Shown piece by piece: positions 9,573 to 17,450 of a stretch of DNA of 32,046 bases (positions within the stretch are counted from its first letter, which is position 1; each line of letters begins with the position of its first letter). The position numbers and the translations under genes were made by a program. This DNA is from Terriglobia bacterium (GTDB lineage: Bacteria > Acidobacteriota > Terriglobia > Terriglobales > Acidobacteriaceae): positions 1 through 32,046 of the forward strand of contig JAIQFW010000064.1 of assembly GCA_020073105.1 (NCBI GenBank), given 5' to 3'. A model generated the notes under the pieces. It did no database searches. It saw nothing but the letters and a program-made list of their open reading frames with translations, and had not been told where the DNA came from.

Positions 9573-10214
9573 ATGAGCGCGGGCCACGCACTGGCGAATG
9601 TGCTGAAGGATCTTCCTTCCGCGGCAGTAGCTACTTTCCTTGCTCTGTTTCCCATCGTCAATCCTTTTGGGGGAGTTCCACTGTTCTTCTCCCTGACGTC
9701 GAGCATGTCCGCTGCCGAGCGTAGACGGACGGCCCTCAAGACCGCGGGCTACGTGATCGCCATTTTGGTGGTGTTCCTGTTCTTTGGAAGGTTCGTGCTG
9801 ATCTTCTTTGGAATTTCTCTGCCCGTTCTGAAAATTGCCGGTGGCCTCATCGTGGCCAATACGGCATGGGGCATGGTGACAGGAAACAGCCGCATGACCC
9901 TGGCCGAGACCGACGAGGCTGCGACCAAAGAAGACATCTCGCTGACCCCAATGGCCATGCCGATGCTCTCAGGGCCGGGTTCCCTTGGTGTTGTCATGGG
10001 GCTCGCCGCCCACGCTGACAGCATGGTCGCCTATCTCGGAATGGTTGTCGCCATTGTTGCCTTAGGCCTTGTGGTCTACCTGTTCCTGTGTCTCGGCGGA
10101 CCGCTGGTCAAACGCCTGGGGCCTACTGGGGCGGGCGCGATCAATCGCATTTTTGGTTTTCTGCTCCTGGCGATTGCCGTGCAGTTGGTGTGGGACGGCG
10201 TGGCAGACTTCTAA
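9573..10214 (+). CDS. MarC family (UPF0056) integral membrane protein
   Basis: 213 residues with about six hydrophobic membrane segments. The signature at residues 18-40, AVATFLALFPIVNPFGGVPLF, and MAMPMLSGPGSLGVVMGLA near residue 130 are the two conserved MarC blocks (NP[FI]G and GPG). The role of the family is unsettled. It was once linked to multiple antibiotic resistance in E. coli and this was later withdrawn; some members behave as amino acid exporters. The gene follows the M28 peptidase after 98 bp and is convergent with thiC. No ribosome site is obvious before the ATG. Family assignment is sure, function is open. Confidence 0.92.
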   Translation: MSAGHALANVLKDLPSAAVATFLALFPIVNPFGGVPLFFSLTSSMSAAERRRTALKTAGYVIAILVVFLFFGRFVLIFFGISLPVLKIAGGLIVANTAWGMVTGNSRMTLAETDEAATKEDISLTPMAMPMLSGPGSLGVVMGLAAHADSMVAYLGMVVAIVALGLVVYLFLCLGGPLVKRLGPTGAGAINRIFGFLLLAIAVQLVWDGVADF

Positions 10215-10299
10215 GGTTGGAAGTGGGAACTGGGGAACGGGTGTCCCTTGTCGAACCCCACTCAGTCGGCTCCGGTTCGAGACCCAGCCTGGGCGGTCA

Positions 10300-11783
<1,484 letters not shown>

Positions 11784-11829
11784 CGCTGCTGGGGCACAGT
11801 CTATCGGAGTCTTGTTACCTTTTGTGGGG

Positions 11830-11859
11830 TTGTTCGTCCAACTCCGTCAGGCTTACAAT
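11830..11859 (+). promoter_or_regulatory. Possible sigma-70 promoter of the M13 peptidase gene
   Basis: TTGTTC at 11830-11835 and TACAAT at 11854-11859 are separated by 18 nt and lie 28 nt before the ATG at 11888. The -10 is a 5/6 match; the -35 is weaker. The placement suits the divergent arrangement with thiC. Confidence 0.4.
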
Positions 11860-11887
11860 CGCGGGTTCCATTTCCAACGAGGTTTCT

Positions 11888-13924
11888 ATGCGCCTTTGCC
11901 GTTTGCTACCAGCATTCCTTCTCCTTCTCGCCGCTGGCTTCGCTCAAACTGCTTCCATCCCGAAGCCCGGTCCCGGGTTCAGCATCGACAACATCGACAA
12001 GACCATCGACCCCTGTGTCGATTTCTACCAGTACGCGTGCGGCCACTGGCTGAAAGCATCCGAGGTCCCCGCAGATCAGAGCATATGGGTGAGCTTTGTT
12101 GAACTGGACGAGCGCAATCTGGTGACCTTGCACGACATTCTGGAAAAGACGTCTGCCAACGACCCCGGCCGTGATGCCGTCAATCAGAAAATCGGGGATT
12201 TCTATAGCTCTTGCATGGATGAGAAGGCGGCGGACGCAGGGGGCCTCGGTCCCCTCAAACCGGAACTTGACCGCATCGCCGCAGTGAAGGACAAGGCAGG
12301 GTTGATCGTTGCCATCGCGCGCGTACACCTTGTCAGCAACAACCCGCTGTTCAACTTCTATTCCGCGTCTGATCTTCACAATGCCAATCAGGTGATCGCC
12401 TACATCGACCAGGGCGGATTGTCCTTGCCCGACCGTGATTACTACATCAAGGAAGACGCCCGCATGGTGGAAATGCGCAAGCATCTGGTGGAGTACGTGA
12501 CTCAGTTGTTCACGCTTGCCGGGCAATCAGCGGAACAAGCCGCCGCCTCGGCCCAGACGGTGTTGCGGATCGAAACTGCATTAGCGAAAGCCTCCATGGA
12601 CCGGACTATGCGCCGCGATCCCCGAAACCGAGATCACAAGATGACCCGAGAGGCGGCAGCTAGCCTGGCGCCGAATTTCTATCTCGACCGCTATTTTGCC
12701 GCCTCGGGGACACCCGCTTTTTCCGAACTCAACGTGGGCAACCCGGACTTCTTCAAGCAGGTGAATGGACTCCTGGATTCCGAACCACTCGACAACTTGA
12801 AGACCTACGTCAGTTGGCACCTGCTACGAGGGGCGGCGCCCTGGCTTTCGCAGCCGTTCGTGGAAGCGAACTTCAAGATGCGGCAAGCGTTGTACGGGCA
12901 GAAGGAAATCCAGGCGCGGTGGAAACGCTGCGTAGAGCTTACCGACCAGGATCTGGGAGAGGCACTAGGGCAGAAATACGTTGACGTCACATTCGGGGCC
13001 GAGGGTAAACAACGCATGCTGAAGATGGTCGACGCGCTGGAGAAATCTCTGGATGAGGACATTCAGGGGCTACCCTGGATGACCGACGAGACCAAAAAGC
13101 AGGCCAAGGTCAAACTGCAGGCCATTCGCAATAAGATCGGATATCCCGATATATGGCGCGACTACAGTTCGGTGGCCATTGTGCGGAGCGATCTGCTGGG
13201 GAACGTGATGCGCGCCACCGAATTCGAATCCAATCGGCAGATCGCCAAGATTGGCAAGCCGCTTGACCGGAAGGAGTGGGGCATGACTCCGCCCACGGTG
13301 AACGCATATTACAACAGTTCCTACAACGAGATCGTATTTCCCGCAGGTATCCTGCAGCCGCCGTTCTTCGACAAGCAGATGGACGATGCGGTGAACTTCG
13401 GGGGCATCGGACTGGTGATCGGGCACGAACTCACGCATGGTTTTGACGATCAGGGGCGCAAGTTCGATCCGCAGGGCAACCTGCGCGACTGGTGGACCGC
13501 GGAAGACGGCAAGGAATTTGAGAAACGCGCCAGTTGCGTTGCCGATGAATACAGCAATTTTGTCGTGGTGGACGACCTGAAACTGAACGGCCGGCTCACC
13601 CTGGGTGAAAACACCGCGGACAATGGCGGCGCTCGCGTCGCACTGATGGCGCTTGAGCACATGATCGCCGACGACAAAACCGGCAAAGCCGGCCAGAAGA
13701 TCGATGGCTACACGCCGGAGCAGAGGTTCTTTCTGGGATTCGGGCGGGTTTGGTGCGAGCAGCGGCGCCCCGAGTTCGCGCGGGCGCAGGTGACTACCAA
13801 TCCCCACTCTCCAGGAAGATACCGCGTGAACGGTGTGGTGCAGAACATGCCGGAGTTCCAGAAGGCCTGGGGTTGCAAAGCGGGACAGCCGATGGTCAGC
13901 GCCAACGCCTGCCGCGTCTGGTAG
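11888..13924 (+). CDS. Secreted M13 (neprilysin-like) zinc metallopeptidase, copy 1
   Basis: 678 residues from the ATG at 11888, with GAGG 6 nt upstream. The signal peptide MRLCRLLPAFLLLLAAGFAQ sends it out of the cytoplasm. The M13 N-terminal domain opens with DPCVDFYQYACGHWLK (about 41-55). The catalytic domain carries NAYYNSSYNEIVFPAGILQP (about 472-491), the zinc site HELTH (513-517, E514 catalytic) and E574-N-T-A-D578 (third ligand and supporting Asp). It ends with the family's SANACRVW tail. M13 enzymes are oligopeptidases that cut before hydrophobic residues. All active-site residues are intact. A second M13 gene of the same architecture lies at 28032-30125. A long in-frame extension upstream to 11651 overlaps thiC and is not used. 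Confidence 0.95.
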   Translation: MRLCRLLPAFLLLLAAGFAQTASIPKPGPGFSIDNIDKTIDPCVDFYQYACGHWLKASEVPADQSIWVSFVELDERNLVTLHDILEKTSANDPGRDAVNQKIGDFYSSCMDEKAADAGGLGPLKPELDRIAAVKDKAGLIVAIARVHLVSNNPLFNFYSASDLHNANQVIAYIDQGGLSLPDRDYYIKEDARMVEMRKHLVEYVTQLFTLAGQSAEQAAASAQTVLRIETALAKASMDRTMRRDPRNRDHKMTREAAASLAPNFYLDRYFAASGTPAFSELNVGNPDFFKQVNGLLDSEPLDNLKTYVSWHLLRGAAPWLSQPFVEANFKMRQALYGQKEIQARWKRCVELTDQDLGEALGQKYVDVTFGAEGKQRMLKMVDALEKSLDEDIQGLPWMTDETKKQAKVKLQAIRNKIGYPDIWRDYSSVAIVRSDLLGNVMRATEFESNRQIAKIGKPLDRKEWGMTPPTVNAYYNSSYNEIVFPAGILQPPFFDKQMDDAVNFGGIGLVIGHELTHGFDDQGRKFDPQGNLRDWWTAEDGKEFEKRASCVADEYSNFVVVDDLKLNGRLTLGENTADNGGARVALMALEHMIADDKTGKAGQKIDGYTPEQRFFLGFGRVWCEQRRPEFARAQVTTNPHSPGRYRVNGVVQNMPEFQKAWGCKAGQPMVSANACRVW

Positions 13925-14158
13925 ACAGACATCAACAGTTGTGATCATGTGTCTAGAGGTGGATCACGATGTTATCCACGGTGCTCTTTGACACAGAAAT
14001 TACGCAAGCATTACCGGGGCATGACAACCGGCCGGGTTGCATTCTCTAGGCTGATGGCGTGGGGCGCGAACAGTTCTGTGCACCACATTTCATTAGGTAC
14101 ACGATTGACCAGGGCGAAACCACACCTCCGATTTCGTCTCAAGTCAATGAAAACGGCG

Positions 14159-14195
14159 TAGCGGCGAGGGGTAACGCTCTCGCCGCTATTTGTTT
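14159..14195 (+). terminator. Rho-independent terminator-like hairpin
   Basis: TAGCGGCGAG (14159-14168) pairs perfectly with CTCGCCGCTA (14179-14188). Two more inner pairs leave a 6-nt loop, and TATTTGTTTG follows. It lies 235 bp after the M13 stop and just before the ccm promoter, so it would insulate the two units. The U-tract is interrupted, so efficiency is uncertain. Confidence 0.55.
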
Positions 14196-14213
14196 GCTGG
14201 CCTTCCAGACATC

Positions 14214-14242
14214 TTGACCCACTCCTGCTCCAGGGATAGAGT
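14214..14242 (+). promoter_or_regulatory. Likely sigma-70 promoter of the ccm operon
   Basis: TTGACC (14214-14219), a 17-nt spacer, then TAGAGT (14237-14242), 23 nt before the ccmE ATG. The -35 is a 5/6 match and the -10 is 4/6. Its place right after a terminator hairpin supports it. Confidence 0.5.
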
Positions 14243-14264
14243 CTACTTACGCAGGTTCCTAACT

Positions 14265-14744
14265 ATGTCCAGTCAAAGCGGCAAGTACCTGAAATTCGGC
14301 GGTGCCACTGCCGTCATCCTGTTGATGCTGGGGTATCTGGCGTACACCGGCGTGCAGGAGAGCAAGAGCTACTACGTCACTATCAAGGAACTCCACACCA
14401 TGGGTGACGGTGCCTACACCAAACGCCTACGAGTCGCCGGAAATGTGCAGCCTGGCTCGATCAAGCGAACCGGCACCAAGGTCGAATTCGTACTGGTTGA
14501 AAATGACCAACTGCTCCCGGTGGTGTATAGCGGCACCGAAGCCCCGCCGGACACTTTTAAGGACAACTCCCAGGCGCTGGCGGATGGCAGTTTCGGACGT
14601 GACGGTGTTTTCCGTGCGAAGCAACTGCAAGCCAAATGTGCGTCCAAGTATGCGCCGCAGCAGCCCGGAACCGGCGCGTCCCCCGCTGAACCCTCCAAAA
14701 GCATGACTCAAGTGCAGACCGGCGCCGGCGGAATGACCAACTAG
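14265..14744 (+). CDS. ccmE: Cytochrome c maturation haem chaperone CcmE, CxxxY variant
   Basis: 159 residues from the ATG at 14265. One N-terminal membrane anchor (FGGATAVILLMLGYLAYTGV, residues 11-30) is followed by the OB-fold CcmE domain: SYYVTIKELHTMGDGAYTKRL, RVAGNVQPGSI, VEFVLVEN, LPVVYSGTEAPPDTFKD, ADGSFGRDGVFRAKQLQAKCASKYAP. CcmE normally holds haem through a histidine in H-D-E-x-Y; here the same place reads C125-A-S-K-Y129. A CxxxY CcmE is known from archaea and some bacteria such as Desulfovibrio, in a System I variant without CcmH. The protein would take haem from CcmABCD in the periplasm and pass it on for attachment to apocytochrome c. It heads the operon, with ccmA 196 bp downstream. 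Confidence 0.88.
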   Translation: MSSQSGKYLKFGGATAVILLMLGYLAYTGVQESKSYYVTIKELHTMGDGAYTKRLRVAGNVQPGSIKRTGTKVEFVLVENDQLLPVVYSGTEAPPDTFKDNSQALADGSFGRDGVFRAKQLQAKCASKYAPQQPGTGASPAEPSKSMTQVQTGAGGMTN

Positions 14745-14769
14745 ATTTTGCGTTTTCTCCACGAGACAC

Positions 14770-14795
14770 GTAGGCCCAGACGTCCTCGTCTAGGC
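14770..14795 (+). repeat. REP-like GTAG hairpin, copy B
   Basis: GTAG is followed by GCCCAGACG, a TCCT loop and CGTCTAGGC, an 8-of-9 paired stem. It matches copy A (4791-4816) at 22 of 26 positions. A second small hairpin (GGCGAG paired with CTCGCC) follows directly, within 14791-14813. The pair lies between ccmE and ccmA, where it could stabilise or attenuate the operon mRNA. Confidence 0.55.
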
Positions 14796-14940
14796 GGGCG
14801 AGCGAAACTCGCCGGTTCTGCGGTTGAGAACATTTTTCAACCACGCTAGGGTCGTCGCTGCTCTGCATGGCCCTGCGACCCCTCGACTTCGCGTCCCGGT
14901 TCAGATATCTTCACTCAGTTCAAATCGTGTCCCGTCTACC

Positions 14941-15609
14941 GTGAGCGACTCTCCGATCATTACCGTCACCGGTCTGGTCAAACAGTTCGGACGGTTTGCC
15001 GCTTTGCGCGGGGTGAACGCCACTTTTGCACCTGGCCGTTTGTACGCCATCCTTGGCGACAACGGAGCAGGGAAGACCACTTTGCTGCGTTCTCTTGCCG
15101 GACTCGCTCCGCCGACCCGCGGGACCATTTCCATGTTGGGGACCACAAAACTGCGCGACGTATGTGCGCAGCTCGGATATATGGCGCATCCTTCGCTGCT
15201 CTACGACGAGATGAGCGGGATGGAGAACCTGCGCTACTTCGCTCGCCTTTACGGCATCACCGAGGACGCCCGGTGCGAAGGTGTGATTCGCGCCGTCAAA
15301 CTCGATCCGGTCTTGGAACGGCCCGTCGGGCAGTACTCTCAGGGCATGCGGCAACGCATGTCCCTGGCCCGGGCCCTGCTGAACGATCCCAGGATCTTGC
15401 TGCTGGACGAGCCGTTCTCCAATGTCGACGTGCGCTCCGCCCGCGAGATGGCCGGGTTACTCAGAGACCTGCGCGACCATGGCAAGACACTCTTCGTGGT
15501 TACTCATCAGGCATCTCTGCTCGAAAGCATCGCGGACGAATTTGTGTGGATGGAATCCGGGCAGATCGTGGACCGTACGCCTGACCTGCGGCGAGGGGAA
15601 ACGGCATGA
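14941..15609 (+). CDS. ccmA: Haem exporter ATP-binding protein CcmA
   Basis: 222 residues from GTG 14941. An ATG at 14824 would add 39 residues unlike any ABC domain, so GTG is preferred, although its ribosome site is weak. It is a single ABC ATPase: Walker A GDNGAGKT (39-46), signature YSQGMRQR (132-139), Walker B ILLLDE (152-157) and switch H189 in FVVTHQ. CcmA works with CcmB, CcmC and CcmD in the inner membrane; its ATP hydrolysis releases haem-loaded CcmE from CcmC (family knowledge). The stop overlaps ccmB by 4 nt (ATGA). The assignment as CcmA rests on the neighbours as much as on sequence. Confidence 0.92.
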   Translation: MSDSPIITVTGLVKQFGRFAALRGVNATFAPGRLYAILGDNGAGKTTLLRSLAGLAPPTRGTISMLGTTKLRDVCAQLGYMAHPSLLYDEMSGMENLRYFARLYGITEDARCEGVIRAVKLDPVLERPVGQYSQGMRQRMSLARALLNDPRILLLDEPFSNVDVRSAREMAGLLRDLRDHGKTLFVVTHQASLLESIADEFVWMESGQIVDRTPDLRRGETA

Positions 15610-16283
15610 GCGGGATTTCAGGGATTACTCGAGTGACTCTCGTCAAGGACCTCCGCCTGGAATGGCGCTCAAAGGATGCCATCAATTCCATGCTATTTTT
15701 TTCTCTGCTGGTGGTGGTGATCTTCAGTTTTTCCTTCGATCCCACGGCCGAAGAGTCCAGGCGCATTGCCGGCGGGCTGGTGTGGGTGGCGTTTCTTTTC
15801 GCCGCGGTGGTGGCACTGAACCAGACCTGGGCGCGCGAACTGCGTAATCAAGTGCTCGATGCTTACCGAGTGTCGCCGGCTCCGGCAAACTCGTTGTTTC
15901 TGGCTAAGGCCCTGGGCAACTTCATCTTCGTCACGGTTCTGGAAGCCCTGATGACGCCGCTGTTCATCGTTTTCTACAATTTGCGTGCCATCGGGCCGGC
16001 CTACCAGCTGTTCCTGGTTGCCGTTCTCGGAACCTGGGCCCTGGTAGTGAATGGGACGTTCTTTGCCGCCATGTCGCTGCGCACGCGCAACCGTGAGATC
16101 ATGCTGCCTTTGTTGCTTTTCCCGATCTCAATACCCGCTCTGTTGGCCATGGTGGAAGCCACCACCTCTATCCTGACTGGCGAATTTTCCGCCAAGTTCT
16201 GGATCGTGTTGCTTGTGGCCTACGATGTGGTGTTTACTACGGGGTGTCTGCTCTTGTTTGAAATTGTTTTACACGGAGAATGA
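15606..16283 (+). CDS. ccmB: Haem exporter membrane protein CcmB
   Basis: 225 residues with about six membrane segments. The family start is visible: an N-terminal LVKDLRLEWRSKDAINSMLFFSLLV amphipathic entry, then GGLVWVAFLFAAVVALNQTWARE (about 57-79), LRNQVLDAYRVSPAPANSLFLAKAL and the LPLLLFPISIPALLAMVEAT block (about 159-178). CcmB is the ABC permease partner of CcmA. The start overlaps the ccmA stop as ATGA and the stop overlaps the ccmC start in the same way, so translation is coupled. Confidence 0.93.
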   Translation: MSGISGITRVTLVKDLRLEWRSKDAINSMLFFSLLVVVIFSFSFDPTAEESRRIAGGLVWVAFLFAAVVALNQTWARELRNQVLDAYRVSPAPANSLFLAKALGNFIFVTVLEALMTPLFIVFYNLRAIGPAYQLFLVAVLGTWALVVNGTFFAAMSLRTRNREIMLPLLLFPISIPALLAMVEATTSILTGEFSAKFWIVLLVAYDVVFTTGCLLLFEIVLHGE

Positions 16284-16969
16284 AGCGGCCTTTCACCATT
16301 CTCGCTGTTCTGACCGCCGCCCTGCTGAGCTGGGGACTCTACGGCGCGCTGGTCACTGCCCCGACTGAGCAGACGATGGGTGACGTGCAGCGGATCTTCT
16401 ATTACCACGTGCCTTCGGCGTGGACAGCCTTCTGTCTGTTCTTTGTGAACCTGGTCGCCTCGATCGCATATCTTGCGCGGCGTAACCCCAAGGCCGATGC
16501 CCTGGCCCTGGCGTCCGCGGAGGTCGGCGTTGTGTTCTGCACCATCGTATTGGTGACTGGCCCCATCTGGGCGCGGCCGGTATGGGGAATCTGGTGGACC
16601 TGGGACCTGCGTCTCACGCTGACTCTGGTGTTGTGGCTGATTTATGTGAGCTACCTCATCCTGCGGCGTTTTTCCAGCAGCGGCCAGACTCCGGTGATGG
16701 CGGCGGTGCTGGCTGTGCTCGGTGCGCTGGACGTTCCGCTGGTCTATTTCTCGATCTGGTTTTTCCGTACCCAGCATCCGCAGCCGGTCATGGGTGGAGG
16801 CGGCTCGATTGACCCGCGCATGCTGCACGTATTTTTCATCAACCTGGCGGCATTTTCCTGCTTCGGCGCGCTGGTGTGCTGGTCGCGTTACCGGCTTGAA
16901 GTGGTCCGCCGGGAAGTGGAAGAAGCCCAAGCCCTGGAGTCGCTGCTTGCACCAAGGGGTTCTCGATGA
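16280..16969 (+). CDS. ccmC: Haem-handling membrane protein CcmC
   Basis: 229 residues with about six membrane segments. The periplasmic tryptophan-rich haem motif VWGIWWTWDLRLT (about 101-113) is clear, and the two expected axial histidines are H43 (FYYHVPSAW) and H166 (FRTQHPQPV). CcmC loads haem onto CcmE. The gene overlaps ccmB and ccmD by ATGA on each side. Members of the wider family (CcsA, CcmF) share the WWD motif, but length and position fit CcmC. The cytoplasmic C-terminal tail (about 205-229) is charged. Confidence 0.94.
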   Translation: MKRPFTILAVLTAALLSWGLYGALVTAPTEQTMGDVQRIFYYHVPSAWTAFCLFFVNLVASIAYLARRNPKADALALASAEVGVVFCTIVLVTGPIWARPVWGIWWTWDLRLTLTLVLWLIYVSYLILRRFSSSGQTPVMAAVLAVLGALDVPLVYFSIWFFRTQHPQPVMGGGGSIDPRMLHVFFINLAAFSCFGALVCWSRYRLEVVRREVEEAQALESLLAPRGSR

Positions 16970-17088
16970 GCTATTTGTATGCCGCCTACATCGCCACCTG
17001 GGCCATTCACATCGCCTATCTGGCAAGCCTGCTCCGCCGCTACACCCGCCTGCGCAAAGAGATCGACGAATTAAGGGGCAAGCAATAG
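16966..17088 (+). CDS. ccmD: Small haem exporter subunit CcmD
   Basis: 40 residues, starting inside the ccmC stop (ATGA). The protein is one membrane helix (YLYAAYIATWAIHIAYLASL, residues 3-22) followed by a charged cytoplasmic tail LLRRYTRLRKEIDELRGKQ. This is the size, topology and gene position of CcmD, which holds CcmABC and CcmE together. Sequence alone is too short to prove it; the operon context makes it very likely. No ccmF, ccmG or ccmH follows within the window. Confidence 0.85.
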   Translation: MSYLYAAYIATWAIHIAYLASLLRRYTRLRKEIDELRGKQ

Positions 17089-17190
17089 ATGCGGCTCAGC
17101 TGCCTACTTTTCTCGTTGCCAGCAGCATCTCGGCCTTGCCTTCCCCGCATCTGACGATTCCGAGGGAGCAGTGCGGGCAGCAGTGTCCTA

Positions 17191-17269
17191 ATTAACCACG
17201 AAGGGCACAAAGTAACACGAAGGAAATTCTCTGGGACTCACCTTTGTGTCTCTTCGTGTCCTTTGTGGT
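17191..17269. repeat. Inverted pair of ~10-nt-periodic CACGAAG/CACAAAG repeats
   Basis: The left arm 17191-17223 reads ATTAACCACGAAGGGCACAA and onward to CACGAAGG. The right arm from 17241 (CTTTGTGTC TCTTCGTGTC CTTTGTGG) is its near reverse complement. The arms are separated by about 17 nt. This is the same design as the pair at 6311-6404, with a slightly different unit. Confidence 0.75.
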
Positions 17270-17307
17270 GGATGAATCTAGGACGCCGCCCAAACGGGCC
17301 TCGCATC

Positions 17308-17335
17308 TTGACAGGCTATCCGTCAGATGTTTAAG
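17308..17335 (+). promoter_or_regulatory. Possible sigma-70 promoter of the SBBP-repeat gene
   Basis: TTGACA (17308-17313, perfect -35), a 16-nt spacer, then TTTAAG (17330-17335). An AT-rich stretch follows. The GTG start is 115 nt downstream, giving a rather long leader. Confidence 0.4.
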
Positions 17336-17450
17336 TAGTTATTTATCTTTTGCTCAAAGTTTTCTGGTGACAAGTACGCAGCCCGCTGCAGGCGCGATTG
17401 AGGAGTGCTGTGCGCCGTTCTTCTTCCTCTCCAGAAATCCGGAGGAGCTC

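Larger units (their letters stand above)
13925..14264. other. 340-bp intergenic region between M13 peptidase and ccm operon
   Basis: I see no convincing gene here. A frame at 13949-14161 (70 codons) has no recognisable domain and no ribosome site. The region does hold a GTGATC/GATCAC inverted repeat (13941-13946 and 13962-13967), a strong terminator-like hairpin (14159-14188) and a likely promoter for ccmE (14214-14242). Confidence 0.6.
17089..17450. other. 362-bp intergenic region with inverted repeat and promoter
   Basis: I see no gene. The region carries an inverted pair of CACGAAG/CACAAAG repeats (17191-17269) and a TTGACA-type promoter (17308-17335) for the SBBP-repeat gene. An open frame running in from 17244 is an artefact of the repeat and upstream sequence. 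Confidence 0.6.

Noticed and set aside
10270-10290. GGTTCGAGACC-like string resembling a tRNA T-arm
   Set aside because: No acceptor stem, D-arm or anticodon arm can be folded around it in the 85-bp gap between marC and thiC.
13949-14161. 70-codon open frame between the M13 peptidase and ccmE
   Set aside because: It has no ribosome site and no recognisable domain, and its end runs into the terminator hairpin.
17244-17450. N-terminal extension of the SBBP-repeat protein
   Set aside because: It begins in the CACAAAG repeat. GTG 17451 has a strong GGAGGAG site and precedes the signal segment.
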